Shown here: piece after piece, positions 17,201-24,534 of the stretch
How the letters are laid out: each line of letters starts with the position of its first letter
Numbering within the stretch: position 1 is the first letter of the stretch
Assembly (NCBI RefSeq): GCF_025210595.1
Contig: NZ_JAOARH010000077.1
Coordinates: 1-39,332 of the forward strand
Direction of reading: 5' to 3'
Source: Winogradskyella sp.
Lineage (GTDB): Bacteria > Bacteroidota > Bacteroidia > Flavobacteriales > Flavobacteriaceae
DNA length: 39,332 nt
Notes under the pieces: generated by a model
Told to the model about the DNA's origin: nothing
What the model saw: the letters and a program-made list of their open reading frames with translations, nothing else
The model's database searches: none
Program-made: the position numbers and the translations under genes

Positions 17201-17887
17201 GCTTTATTGCTACAAGGTAGCTCTTGGCTAGACGTTACTGAGATGGTCAATGTAAAAGTTGGTAGCGAAACTATTTCTCCAGAAACATTAGACCATGTAA
17301 AAGTTGAAGCAGGAACAGGTTATTACAAAACATCTTGGACAGGCAATGATATAAAAAAGGAACACGCAGATGTTACCATAACTAAAAAAGGAGATGGTAT
17401 TGCTTGGGGAGCGCTATATTGGCAATATTTTGAAGATTTGGATAAGATTACTTCAGCAGAAACACCTTTAAAATTGAGTAAAAAACTCTTTTTAAAAACC
17501 AATACTGATACAGGTGAAGAAATTTCTGAGATTACTTCTGAAACAAATCTGAAGGTTGGTGATTTAGTAAGCGTTCGTATTGAGCTTAGAACAGATCGCG
17601 CTATGGAATTTGTACATCTTAAGGATATGCGTGCTGCAGGTTTTGAGCCTATTAATGTTTTATCGCAATACAAATGGCAAGATGGTTTAGGTTATTACGA
17701 AAGCACCAAAGATGCAGCAACCAATTTCTTTATTGATTTTTTACCAAAAGGCATTTATGTTTTTGAATATGACTTGCGTGTTAATAATGCTGGTGAGATG
17801 AGCAATGGTATTAGCACCATACAATCTATGTATGCACCAGAATTTAGCAGCCATAGTGAAGGGGTTAGAATTGAGGTTGACGAATAA
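11291..17887 (+). CDS. Alpha-2-macroglobulin family protein with embedded SusC-like plug module
   Basis: The protein has 2198 residues, with a signal peptide (MKTYISILMLICFASFSNAQ). After a helical N-region come macroglobulin beta-domains; the MG2 motif FTDRSIYRPGQTVYFKG begins near residue 591. The thioester motif CNEQ is at residues 1646-1649 within 'YPYDCNEQTFSRYYAN', followed by the alpha/alpha-toroid domain, so it should trap proteases covalently as in bacterial alpha-2-macroglobulins. About residues 1200-1290 form a carboxypeptidase-D regulatory-like domain ('GATIVIKGSNSRAQTDFDGN') and about 1294-1391 a TonB-receptor plug-like domain ('QGKMAGVNIV', 'PLYVIDGQISD', 'YGVRGKNGVILIRTKKG'), with no beta-barrel after it. 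This insert lies where protease bait segments are usually found. The gene stands alone. Family and thioester are firm; the role of the insert is not known to me. Confidence 0.9.
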   Translation: MKTYISILMLICFASFSNAQNNFDKQWEKVIDFENEGLTKSAADLVDNIYKAAIKSKNKQQQIKALLHKSKYMLILEEDAQFNIVNLFKSEIEHTDNIVTKHLLENMLATMYWQYFQQNRYKFYNRSKTAEKVSDDFRTWDLETLFHEIHTYYQHSLKNGLLLQQESLDNYSLLLNEAKGSKIYRPTLFDLLSHNALQFYKTSENSITKPAYEFKIEAKSLIGDSEEFIDLDLTSKDSLSLQLNAIKIYQNLLRFHRSNTTTKAFVTVDIARLKFVEQHATFNNKKVALVAMLKTKAELLKASPLSALYNFELASVYRELGNQYQSNPYQGEVDETHRWKLKDALELSEAVLSTYPESDGAKQCVILKQQILQPRIRLQAEESIPNNAVSRILVNYRNLQELNFSIYKISKGQLKTFNQSYDVKDKVAFFKTLKPVKSFSSTLKSEGDYQDHSTEIIVPELTNGLYLIKADTNTEDNVFAAAHIQVTDLALIESNENDVINYQLIDRNNGKPITDATINLTYRNHRDKLLSKVFSTDRNGKFSFKKDKNYYRAVDIKANYKDDTAFFGNYYIQRRYKHRAHNDTQYNVFLFTDRSIYRPGQTVYFKGIATVTKDGKTEVNTDEAAKVELRNVNGEVVSELQLKTNVFGSVSGAFILPNDGLTGEYSIALFCGRKDYIYFSVEEYKRPKFKPKFQPITETFKVNDSITVKGTAVAFAGANITNAKVVYRVKRQVQYPNWWYWRRPFYNSEPQEITFGEGNTNDKGEFDITFKALPDESVSKDNLPIFRYEVTADITDINGETRSTSTIVNVGYHAMTLQIVAPQVIDKSKKTIDISLVSKNLNGEEVPATGTLKIYKLNSPAHVLRQRPWNAPDFQVMSKVEFKRLFPHDPYNNEHQIKHWTKGDEVFSTDFDTDDHKTITLKKLKKWDSGKYIIVAESKDKFEQDVKDEAFASLFSTSDKTVADQQLFEASLDKDHYKVGDIAKLTLGSAAKDVTVTVEIEKNNKIIVTQLVKLSNSKQTISIPVLESDLGGFEVHTSFAAFNSYISQSFSVNVPYPKTDLEIETTTFRDKLQPGQDETWSFKIKGPKGDKVSAELLASMYDASLDEFRTHNWSFNPINRPYYYGSVNKNYGQSFGNINFRLFNRFKNIANLNPQGFDQLNWFGFGFDGSHHYARKMYLRSRYANIPSYFTSKKQSDIKGGFIKGNIITAEDELPLPGATIVIKGSNSRAQTDFDGNFSIEAKKGDIISINYIGMKPLDIIISDNNFYNINLIPDNITLNEVVLSASAFDMTESSSALDRAIQGKMAGVNIVAASTSSDNVANVSLRGSLTGSSQNPLYVIDGQISDLHNASVLDKNSIVSMEVLLEHDAKTLYGVRGKNGVILIRTKKGLKSNQVNIRKNLNETAFFFPQLQTDAEGNVSFNFKAPEALTKWKLQLLAHTKTLESAVTPLETVTQKELMVMPNAPRFLREGDNIFISAKISNLSNKKLQVFSTLILTDPLTGEDLTHDIIQYSKEIKNPKVSKTDVRARVNRYNEIDKKGNKNVSWELKIPSNIQAVQYKVIAKAGNLSDGEQNALPVLSNRMLVTETLPMWVRSNETKTFTLDKLKDNTSTTLTNHKLTLEMTSNPAWYAVQALPYLMEYPYDCNEQTFSRYYANALAQHIVKSNPKIEAVFNQWASQEALISNLEKNQELKSLLIEETPWLRDAQSETEQKKRIGLLFDLNKMNNELKSARLKLKNNQLPSGAWPWFNGGYANRNITQHIVTGFTHLEKLNIELYDNGSVSEMLTSAISYLDAEFIKEYHNLKKYNKGVDLSEDHLSTSQLQFMYMRSFLPDTKKSKELKDIMEYYYNQIKKYWLKRPLYAKGLMAMIMHRKGDEKTASKIIKSLKENSITSEELGMYWKTNINSWYWYQAPIETQALLIEAFSEVGAVIQSEKKNLEDIDNLKIWLLKNKQTNQWKTTKATTEAVYALLLQGSSWLDVTEMVNVKVGSETISPETLDHVKVEAGTGYYKTSWTGNDIKKEHADVTITKKGDGIAWGALYWQYFEDLDKITSAETPLKLSKKLFLKTNTDTGEEISEITSETNLKVGDLVSVRIELRTDRAMEFVHLKDMRAAGFEPINVLSQYKWQDGLGYYESTKDAATNFFIDFLPKGIYVFEYDLRVNNAGEMSNGISTIQSMYAPEFSSHSEGVRIEVDE

Positions 17888-17960
17888 CAATTGGTAGATT
17901 TTGAATTGTTATTACTTATTACACTTGTTAGGTGCAATATGGCTATATTCTGCCTCTTTT

Positions 17961-18515
17961 TTATTTTATTCGTTTAGTAATCATTGCTAGCTGTCCCATA
18001 TGATTAGCTTGGTGTTCCATAACATGAAACCAAGCCCAATGCATTGTCATGTTTCCTATTTTAGATTTAAACCAATCATCATCCTTAGCTTTTAATAGTT
18101 TTTTAGTTTTTGCCCTAACTTTATCATATAAGTCCATATAATAATTAATAGGTTTATTTTTAAATTCCTTTCTTGCTTTTTCACCTAAAGTCAAAGCTGT
18201 TTCCCACTTCTCTTTTTCTTCTTCATTAAACCCTCTTCCTTCAAAAGTATATACTTGATAATAGGCTTCTGTTGCCGCTAAATGGTATATGATTGCTCCA
18301 GGACTATTGGCATTTTCATCTAAAAGAAAATCAGTACCTTCTTGATCTAAATTTCTAACATGCCTTTCTACACGCCTTTTTAAGTTATCTAACATAGACA
18401 CCATGTTTCCAATATCATTAGAGTAACCTTTTGGTGCTTTAATCTCTGATTGAGAAAAGGAGAATGATGAACTTAAAATTACGATAAATAGTAAAGAATA
18501 AAAATTGGATTTCAT
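17961..18515 (-). CDS. Exported DinB-like four-helix protein
   Basis: The protein has 184 residues, with a signal peptide (MKSNFYSLLFIVILSSSFSF). The mature part fits the DinB/YfiT-like fold: a His in the second helix (H78, 'IIYHLAATEAYY') and the late motif HQANH (H168 and H172, in 'AWFHVMEHQANHMGQLAMI') give the usual metal-binding His triad. Most DinB-like proteins are cytoplasmic and transfer or bind small thiols, or have no known activity; an exported one is less usual but common in Bacteroidota. It is convergent with the alpha-2-macroglobulin gene, 73 bp apart. Substrate is unknown. Confidence 0.8.
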   Translation of the reverse strand: MKSNFYSLLFIVILSSSFSFSQSEIKAPKGYSNDIGNMVSMLDNLKRRVERHVRNLDQEGTDFLLDENANSPGAIIYHLAATEAYYQVYTFEGRGFNEEEKEKWETALTLGEKARKEFKNKPINYYMDLYDKVRAKTKKLLKAKDDDWFKSKIGNMTMHWAWFHVMEHQANHMGQLAMITKRIK

Positions 18516-19005
18516 TGATTGATGGCTTTAGTTTGTTTAAAAGTAAAAATCTAAACTCCCAATACCTCAATGATTAACAACAGATTAACTTAAACCCCTC
18601 TCTTTTAAATTAAAATATTTAACGAATAAATATTAAAAAATTCAATTTCAGAACCAATATTAAACATTCATCGTACAATAACGAATTTCATCTATAACTG
18701 AATGATTTTAAATGATTTTTCTCACTCAAGTATACTTTTCATCGAATAACGATGTATTTCACATTGTTATTAATCAATAAAAAGTAAATTGTAATGCAAT
18801 AAAGATGGGACAGTAAAATTGAATCTATTTTCTTCTGAAAAAATTTACCATTAGAATATTTCAGAAAGGATTACCATCGGAAAAGGAGTATGTTTTGAAG
18901 GACCTGCTCCTTTTTTCATGGATAAATATAACATCAAATAAGATAGCAATCAAATAAAATCGATGAACCGTAAAATCATATTTACATTAAAAACACTATA
19001 ACTTA
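18516..19005. other. 490-bp gap without a gene; hairpin and short repeats
   Basis: No credible open frame is present on either strand. Three structures stand out. First, a hairpin with arms AAAAGGAG (18881-18888) and CTCCTTTT (18907-18914) and a T run on the plus strand. Second, a repeat of TTCATCG plus AATAACGA at 18667-18684 (3-base insert) and at 18738-18752 (no insert); the second copy includes CATCG-AATAA-CGATG, an inverted repeat. Third, a 10/12 direct repeat, TTACCATTAGAA (18845-18856) and TTACCATCGGAA (18871-18882). The gap could encode a small RNA ending at the hairpin; I saw no exact -7 box to support that. Confidence 0.45.
18881..18916. terminator. Candidate terminator hairpin in gene-free gap
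   Basis: Arms AAAAGGAG (18881-18888) and CTCCTTTT (18907-18914) enclose 18 bases. On the plus strand six T follow GCTCC, but no gene lies upstream on that strand. On the minus strand it is about 90 bp after the stop of the DUF4136-like gene and could end that transcript, although the T run there is only four bases. Confidence 0.4.
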
Positions 19006-19524
19006 TCACTTTGGCGGATATTTTTCAAAAATCTTAGCCACTAAAGCTTCAAAATAAGATTCACGTTTTTCAGGAGAAGCATTAGGTCTATAAGTACTTT
19101 CACTAACCGCTTGCCAAAACAGTTTTTCATTTTGTTTCTTATCTACAAAATCTATCACTATTTGTCTTGTGTTTTGGTTTCCTCCAAGTGGTATACCAAC
19201 TGAAACTCCACCACCAACATTTCTACCAGATCCACCAACTCCTACTCCAACATTAGAGTTACTTCTGTTCATTATATCCTGACTTTGTATGTCTATAAAG
19301 AAATCTGGATTATTGGAGCGTGTTAAGCCCATTGTTACCAGTTTGGCATCTATGGCTCGCATTAAACGCTTATTATCTAATTGGCTTAAACCCGTTTGCA
19401 TATCACTAAAATAGTCATAGGTTTTATACTTTGAAAAGTCGGTAGAGCTTTCGTAATCGTAATTAACTATAGTACCACAAGACGAAATAAGAAGAAAAAG
19501 GAATAAATATTTTAGAGCACGCAT
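19006..19524 (-). CDS. DUF4136-like lipoprotein
   Basis: I place the start at the ATG at 19524 (172 residues), since this yields a lipoprotein signal MRALKYLFLFLLISSC with the lipobox Cys at residue 16. The upstream extension to 19563 adds a basic hydrophobic stretch that would spoil the signal. The mature part matches the DUF4136 pattern: 'TDFSKYKTYDYFSD', 'RLMRAIDAKLVTMGLTRSNN' plus PDFFIDIQ, a Gly-rich segment ('VGVGVGGSGRNVGGGVSVGI'), and 'TRQIVIDFVDKKQNEKLFWQ'. These are cell-envelope lipoproteins of unknown function. It lies 69 bp after the potassium channel gene on the same strand; co-transcription is possible. Confidence 0.8.
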   Translation of the reverse strand: MRALKYLFLFLLISSCGTIVNYDYESSTDFSKYKTYDYFSDMQTGLSQLDNKRLMRAIDAKLVTMGLTRSNNPDFFIDIQSQDIMNRSNSNVGVGVGGSGRNVGGGVSVGIPLGGNQNTRQIVIDFVDKKQNEKLFWQAVSESTYRPNASPEKRESYFEALVAKIFEKYPPK

Positions 19525-19593
19525 TTTTATTTTAAAGATACTTAAAAATAGAGTCCGTATCAAGTATAGAATAACAGAAATGCAAAACTTTAA

Positions 19594-20307
19594 CTATTCT
19601 TCTTCAGAATCTGGATCAACAACTTTTGTTAACGATGATGATATAATACCTGTAGGTATAGCCACAATACCCAAACCTATAAGAAGAATAAAAAAGGTAA
19701 ACACTCTACCACCAACCGTTATTGGGTATACATCTCCATAACCTACAGTAGTTAGTGTAATAATAGACCACCAAAGACTATCGAAAATAGACGAGAAATG
19801 CTCTGGTTGGGCTTCGTTTTCAAAATAGTATATACCTATTGCAGCAAAATAAATAAGTACCAATGTTACACCCATAAAGAGGATGATTTGCTCTTTTGCC
19901 ATTATCATTGCTCTAGCAAAATGACGCATTGCTCTATTATAACGTACTAACTTTAACAGTCTAAAAAGTCTGAACAACCTCAACACTCTTAGTGAACGAA
20001 GATCTAATCCGAAAGACAGGTAAAATGGCAGAATAGCAAACAAATCTATCAATCAAAAAAAACTAAAGACAAACTTAAGTTTTCGATCTGCTACATACAC
20101 TCTTGCCAAGTATTCAAATGTAAAAACTACAACACAAAAGATTTCTATAGAGTTGAGTATCGTTTTAGTTTGTGGTTTTAGATCTGGAAGTGTTTCTAAT
20201 GAAAATGTTATGACAGATAAGACAATCAAAAACTGAATAAAAAAAGCAAAACTCTTACTGATTTTATTGTCGTTATATTCTACAATGTTTTTGAGAGTTT
20301 CCTTCAT
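19594..20307 (-). pseudogene. Voltage-gated potassium channel, broken by an in-frame TGA
   Basis: Read through the stop, this is a 237-codon six-segment potassium channel of normal bacterial size. The first part (20307 to 20056) carries S1 and S2 and ends in KLKFVFSFF; the stop TGA is at 20055-20053; the second part restarts in the same frame with LIDLFAILPFYL (S3), the Arg-rich S4 'RSLRVLRLFRLFRLLKLVRY', S5, and the pore with the filter TVGYGD. The family commonly has Gly at the stop position (SFFGLIDLL), so one base change, GGA to TGA, explains it; it is not a frameshift. A T8 run precedes the stop, so a base-call error is possible. A TTG directly after the stop could restart translation, but without S1-S2. 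The gene starts 6 bp after obg and is probably in its operon. Confidence 0.8.
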
Positions 20308-20313
20308 AAAAGG

Positions 20314-21312
20314 TTATTCATTGAGCATTCTCCATAACTTATCTTTTAATTCTGTTAACCCTTGTTGGGCTACAGAAGAAATAAACATATAGTTACACTC
20401 TAAATCTTTATCTAAGATTGTTGAAATCTCCGATTTTAATTCATCGTCTAACATATCGGATTTTGAGACGCACACAAAACGCTCTTTATCTAACATCTCA
20501 GGATTATAGCGTCTCAACTCATCTACCAAAATCTCATATTGCTCTACAATATCCTTAGCATCTGCTGGTATTAAAAACAGTAAGATTGAATTGCGCTCTA
20601 TATGCCTTAAAAAGTAATACCCTAAACCTTTACCTTCGGCAGCACCTTCTATAATACCAGGAATATCTGCCATTACAAAGGATTGAAAATCGCGATATTT
20701 CACAATCCCTAAGTTAGGTTTTAAGGTGGTAAACTCATAATCTGCAATCTTAGGTTTTGCAGAAGTTAACACAGATAAAAGTGTTGATTTTCCTGCATTT
20801 GGAAAACCAACCAAACCAACATCTGCTAATACTTTTAACTCTATTGTAATATTTTTTTCTTCGAGAGGAATACCAGGTTGCGCATAACGTGGTGTTTGAT
20901 TTACCGAACTTTTAAAATGCCAGTTACCACGACCACCTTTTCCGCCTTCTGCTACAATTCTTTCCTCACCATTTTCGGTAATCTCAAAAAGAATTTCATC
21001 AGTCTCTGTATCTCTAACAACAGTTCCTAAAGGCACTTCTATAATAGCATCTTCACCATCTGCTCCGGTACTTCTCCCTGAGCTACCATGTGCACCATGG
21101 CCAGCTTTAATATGTCTTTTAAACTTTAGATGAATTAAAGTCCAAAGGTTAGAATTCCCTCTAATGATTACATGACCACCACGACCACCATCACCACCAT
21201 CAGGACCACCTTTAGCTATATACTTTTCGCGATGTAAATGTGCAGACCCTTTACCTCCATTACCAGATGCAACGTGCATTTTTACATAATCAACAAAATT
21301 TCCTTCAGTCAT
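20314..21312 (-). CDS. obg: GTPase Obg/CgtA
   Basis: The protein has 332 residues. The Gly-rich OBG domain fills about 1-158 ('[20 protein letters not shown]', '[17 protein letters not shown]'). The GTPase domain follows with G1 GFPNAGKS at 169-176, G3 DIPG at 216-219, and SKSD in place of the canonical NKxD at G4. There is no long C-terminal OCT extension, as is usual in this phylum. Obg binds the large ribosomal subunit and helps in its assembly and in growth control. It is downstream of the hpt-adk fusion on the same strand, with 74 bp between them that hold a weak TCACA/TGTGA hairpin, and upstream of the broken potassium channel gene. Identification is firm. Confidence 0.95.
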   Translation of the reverse strand: MTEGNFVDYVKMHVASGNGGKGSAHLHREKYIAKGGPDGGDGGRGGHVIIRGNSNLWTLIHLKFKRHIKAGHGAHGSSGRSTGADGEDAIIEVPLGTVVRDTETDEILFEITENGEERIVAEGGKGGRGNWHFKSSVNQTPRYAQPGIPLEEKNITIELKVLADVGLVGFPNAGKSTLLSVLTSAKPKIADYEFTTLKPNLGIVKYRDFQSFVMADIPGIIEGAAEGKGLGYYFLRHIERNSILLFLIPADAKDIVEQYEILVDELRRYNPEMLDKERFVCVSKSDMLDDELKSEISTILDKDLECNYMFISSVAQQGLTELKDKLWRMLNE

Positions 21313-21386
21313 GTTTTTTGTTTAATCGTGAAATTGTTTAATTAAACTTTTATCGTACCCTTGAGAGATTCACACTTTTGTGAGAG

Positions 21387-22499
21387 CTATAGCTTATCAA
21401 TCACTGAGCTTAGTCTTACAGTAATATCTTCAATGCTTCCTACTCCATCAACACCAAAATATTTATCCTGATTAGAGTAGTAATCTTTTAATATTGCTGT
21501 TTTATCGTAATATTCTTTAATACGGTTTCTAATAATGTTTTCATCAGCATCATCTGCTCTTCCGCTTGTTTCACCACGTTTTAGTAAACGCTCTACCAAA
21601 ACCTCATCATCTACTTCTAAAGCTACCATAGCATTAATTTGAGAATCTTTGCTATCCATTAATTCATCTAAAGCCTTAGCTTGTGCATTGGTACGCGGAA
21701 AACCATCAAAAATAAAACCGTTAGCATCTGCATTTTTTTCAACCTCTTTGTTAAGCATATCAATAGTAACCTGATCTGGCACTAACTCACCTTTATCCAT
21801 GTAAGACTTAGCCAACATACCTAGTGCAGTTTCGTTTTTAATATTGCATCTAAAAACATCTCCTGTAGAAATATGTACTAAATCGTATTGTTCTTTTAAA
21901 AAATTAGCTTGAGTTCCTTTTCCAGCACCTGGAGGGCCAAATAAAACAATGTTTGTCATGTGTTGTGTAGTTTTTAATTGATATACATCTGGTAAATCTC
22001 TTCCTAATCCATCATAATCTAATCCATAGCCTACAATGAATTTATTAGGAATTTCTATACCAACATAATGAAGTTTAAAATCTTTGTCGTAAGCTTCTGG
22101 TTTGTAAAACAATGTTGCAATGATGAGTTGTTTTACGTTTTCATTTTTAAAAATACGATGTACTTCTTCTAATGTGTTACCTGAATCTATAATGTCTTCT
22201 AAAATAACAACTGTTCTCCCTGTTAAATCTTGAGTTAAACCTATTAAACGCTGAATATCTTCAGTAGATTTAACACCTTCGTACGATGCCAACTTTATAA
22301 AGGTAACCTCGCAAGGTTTAGGGTATTTTTTCACAAAATCGCTTACAAACATAAACGAGCCATTTAAAATGCCTATAAATACTGGCATTTCATCACCTAA
22401 ATCTGTAGCAATGGCATTGACCATTCGCTCTACAGTTGCATCAATTTCTTGCGCTGAAATAAAAGGTTTAAAGTATAAATCGTGAAGCTTAACAACCAT
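21387..22499 (-). CDS. Hypoxanthine phosphoribosyltransferase-adenylate kinase fusion
   Basis: One 370-residue frame contains two purine enzymes. Residues 1 to about 175 are a hypoxanthine(-guanine) phosphoribosyltransferase with the PRPP loop VVILEDIIDSGNT (97-109). Residues 181-370 are a complete short-form adenylate kinase with P-loop GPPGAGKGT (188-196), 'FIFDGFPRTNAQAKALDELM' and a short LID region (KRGETSGRADD) without Cys ligands for zinc. The linker is about seven residues, and the kinase part begins with its own Met181 (ATG at 21959), so a separate kinase could also be made from inside. The fused product could salvage hypoxanthine to IMP and balance AMP/ADP/ATP. Similar fusions are known to me only from annotations in Flavobacteriia. 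It leads the obg operon and has a -7 box upstream. Confidence 0.92.
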   Translation of the reverse strand: MVVKLHDLYFKPFISAQEIDATVERMVNAIATDLGDEMPVFIGILNGSFMFVSDFVKKYPKPCEVTFIKLASYEGVKSTEDIQRLIGLTQDLTGRTVVILEDIIDSGNTLEEVHRIFKNENVKQLIIATLFYKPEAYDKDFKLHYVGIEIPNKFIVGYGLDYDGLGRDLPDVYQLKTTQHMTNIVLFGPPGAGKGTQANFLKEQYDLVHISTGDVFRCNIKNETALGMLAKSYMDKGELVPDQVTIDMLNKEVEKNADANGFIFDGFPRTNAQAKALDELMDSKDSQINAMVALEVDDEVLVERLLKRGETSGRADDADENIIRNRIKEYYDKTAILKDYYSNQDKYFGVDGVGSIEDITVRLSSVIDKL

Positions 22500-22517
22500 C
22501 TTATTATTTTAGAAACG

Positions 22518-22525
22518 CAAAGATA
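22518..22525 (-). promoter_or_regulatory. -7 box of the hpt-adk gene
   Basis: On the minus strand this reads TATCTTTG, a match to TAnnTTTG, ending 18 bases before the ATG at 22499. A tandem GATTGAC GATTGAC GAT (22533-22549) lies just upstream, in the promoter spacer region. No clear -33 TTG. Confidence 0.5.
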
Positions 22526-22590
22526 ATGAATTGATTGACGATTGACGATTTTTTGAATTATGATTTTAAAAGTATGAACTATAATTAATG

Positions 22591-22598
22591 TATTTTTG
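22591..22598 (+). promoter_or_regulatory. -7 box of the purK-purE operon
   Basis: TATTTTTG matches TAnnTTTG and ends 51 bases before the purK ATG, so the leader would be about 45 bases. The leader contains a short inverted repeat, TCTCT and AGAGA (around 22627-22640). I see no purine riboswitch-like structure in it. Confidence 0.45.
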
Positions 22599-22649
22599 CA
22601 GTAAATATTGTTGAATTTTTACAGATTCTCTCTTTAGAGAGAAATACAT

Positions 22650-23816
22650 ATGAACTACTTTTCTTCAGACTTTAAATTAGGTATTCTTGGTGGTGGCCAA
22701 TTAGGCAAAATGATATTATACAACACGCGTAAGTACGATGTTTACACCTGTGTTTTAGATCCAAGTAAAGATGCACCTGCACGTTTAGCTTGCGACGAAT
22801 TTACTGTTGGTGATTTATTAGATTATGATACCGTTGTTAACTTCGGAAAAAACGTCGATGTTCTTACTATAGAAATAGAAAACGTTAATGTTGATGCTCT
22901 TGAAACTTTAGAAGATAAAGGCATAAAAGTTTTTCCTTCGGCAAAGACATTAAAAACTATTCAAAATAAAGCGCATCAAAAACTGTTTTATCGCGACCAT
23001 AACATACCAACTGCTGATTTTTCGCGTTTTGCACACACATCTGAAATTAGTGATGCCGTTGAAAATGGTGGTTTAAGCTATCCTTTTGTGTGGAAAAGTG
23101 CACGATTTGGATACGATGGGCAAGGAGTTAAAGTAGTAAGACGTTATACAGATTTAATAGATTTACCTAATGTAGAATGTATTGCTGAAAATTTAATTCC
23201 TTTTAAAAACGAACTCGCTGTAATTGTTGCCAGAAATGCACAAGGGCATTTAAAAACCTATCCTGTAGTTGAGATGGAGTTTCATCCCGAAGCCAATCAG
23301 GTAGAATATGTAATTTGTCCGGCAAGAATTCCTGATGAAATTGCAAAAAAAGCTGAATTGGTTGCTCTTAAAACTGCTGCTGCTTTTGAGCATGTTGGTT
23401 TACTGGCTGTAGAAATGTTTCAGACAGAAGATGATGAAATTTTAGTAAATGAAGTGGCACCAAGACCTCATAATTCTGGCCATTATAGTATAGAAGCTAG
23501 TTATACTTGCCAGTTTGAGCAACACTTAAGATGTGTTTTAGGGTTGCCATTAGGCAATACAGAAAGTAAGGTTGCTGGTGTAATGGTTAATTTGGTTGGT
23601 GCGGAAGACCATACTGGTAATGTGCTTTACAAAAACATGGAAGCCATTTTAGCCATGGATGGTGTAACACCTCATATTTATGGCAAAAAGCAAACCAGAC
23701 CTTTCCGTAAAATGGGCCACGTTACCATAGTTAATAAAGATATAGATAAAGCTCGCGACATTGCTGAAAATGTAAAACGAACTATTGAAGTAATAAGCTT
23801 AACAAACAACAAATAA
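22650..23816 (+). CDS. purK: 5-(carboxyamino)imidazole ribonucleotide synthase
   Basis: The protein has 388 residues and an ATP-grasp fold. The N-terminal 'KLGILGGGQLGKMILYNTRK', the central 'PFVWKSARFGYDGQGVKVVR' (ATP-binding lid) and the 'LVNEVAPRPHNSGHYSIEAS' metal/substrate motif are all typical of PurK. The enzyme carboxylates AIR with bicarbonate and ATP to N5-CAIR in de novo purine synthesis. The partner mutase gene purE follows 44 bp downstream on the same strand, and the pair ends in a strong terminator. The hpt-adk salvage gene is divergent, so purine synthesis and salvage share this intergenic region. No anomalies. Confidence 0.95.
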   Translation: MNYFSSDFKLGILGGGQLGKMILYNTRKYDVYTCVLDPSKDAPARLACDEFTVGDLLDYDTVVNFGKNVDVLTIEIENVNVDALETLEDKGIKVFPSAKTLKTIQNKAHQKLFYRDHNIPTADFSRFAHTSEISDAVENGGLSYPFVWKSARFGYDGQGVKVVRRYTDLIDLPNVECIAENLIPFKNELAVIVARNAQGHLKTYPVVEMEFHPEANQVEYVICPARIPDEIAKKAELVALKTAAAFEHVGLLAVEMFQTEDDEILVNEVAPRPHNSGHYSIEASYTCQFEQHLRCVLGLPLGNTESKVAGVMVNLVGAEDHTGNVLYKNMEAILAMDGVTPHIYGKKQTRPFRKMGHVTIVNKDIDKARDIAENVKRTIEVISLTNNK

Positions 23817-23860
23817 TAGAAAAACAATATTCTTAATTAGAATTTTATAATTGAAAATTG

Positions 23861-24340
23861 ATGAGTAAAATAGGAGTAATAATGGGAAGCAAAAGCGATT
23901 TGCCAGTTATGCAAGACGCTATAGATATTTTAAAAGAATTTAGTATTGAAGTTGAAGTAGATATTGTTTCTGCTCATCGTACTCCCGATAAGCTTTTTGA
24001 TTATAGTAAAAATGCACACACAAGAGGCATTAAAGTAATCATTGCTGGTGCTGGTGGTGCTGCACATTTACCAGGTATGGTAGCATCATTATCTCCGTTA
24101 CCAGTTATTGGAGTACCAGTAAAAAGTAGCAACTCAATAGACGGTTGGGATTCTGTATTATCTATTCTGCAAATGCCAGGCGGAGTTCCTGTAGCTACGG
24201 TTGCTTTAAACGGTGCAAAAAACGCAGGCATTTTAGCCGCTCAAATTCTAGGGAGTGCAGATCAAAATATTTTAGAGAAAGTTATAGCTTACAAAGAAAG
24301 TTTAAAAGCTAAAGTTATAGAATCTGCTAAAGGGCTATAA
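23861..24340 (+). CDS. purE: N5-carboxyaminoimidazole ribonucleotide mutase
   Basis: I place the start at the ATG at 23861 (159 residues); the TTG one codon earlier is unlikely to be used. The class I PurE motifs are clear: 'KIGVIMGSKSDLPVM' at the N-terminus, VSAHRTPD with the catalytic-site His, and 'AGAGGAAHLPGMVASLSPLP' followed by a GVPV element. It converts N5-CAIR, made by PurK, to CAIR in the cytoplasm. Length and motifs are normal. It is the second and last gene of the purK-purE operon. Confidence 0.95.
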   Translation: MSKIGVIMGSKSDLPVMQDAIDILKEFSIEVEVDIVSAHRTPDKLFDYSKNAHTRGIKVIIAGAGGAAHLPGMVASLSPLPVIGVPVKSSNSIDGWDSVLSILQMPGGVPVATVALNGAKNAGILAAQILGSADQNILEKVIAYKESLKAKVIESAKGL

Positions 24341-24373
24341 AAAAAGCCTTAACATTAGTCAAGGCTTTTTTTT
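24341..24373 (+). terminator. Rho-independent terminator after purE
   Basis: Arms AAAAAGCCTT (24341-24350) and AAGGCTTTTT (24361-24370) enclose a 10-base loop, with three further T. It begins right after the purE stop and closes the purK-purE operon. Confidence 0.9.
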
Positions 24374-24534
24374 GCTATTAACCATTCTTTTTTAGAATAA
24401 CAAAAATGTTGTTCTTATAAAGATTGGGCAAAAATAATCAAAACTTTAACATTAACAACAATTTTAACGTTAAAAATGAAGTTAAAATTCAGATTATCAG
24501 CAATATAAGTAAGAAAAATTAGACGAAACAAAAA

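Noticed and set aside
17888-17960. GGC...GCC plus T-run as terminator between the macroglobulin and DinB-like genes
   Set aside because: The stem is only three base pairs.
20053-20307. Two separate small membrane protein genes
   Set aside because: Both parts are in one frame and join exactly at a usual S2-S3 boundary of a potassium channel, so one interrupted gene is the better reading.
22650-24340. Purine riboswitch before purK
   Set aside because: The short leader has no three-way junction or conserved loop pattern that I could recognise.
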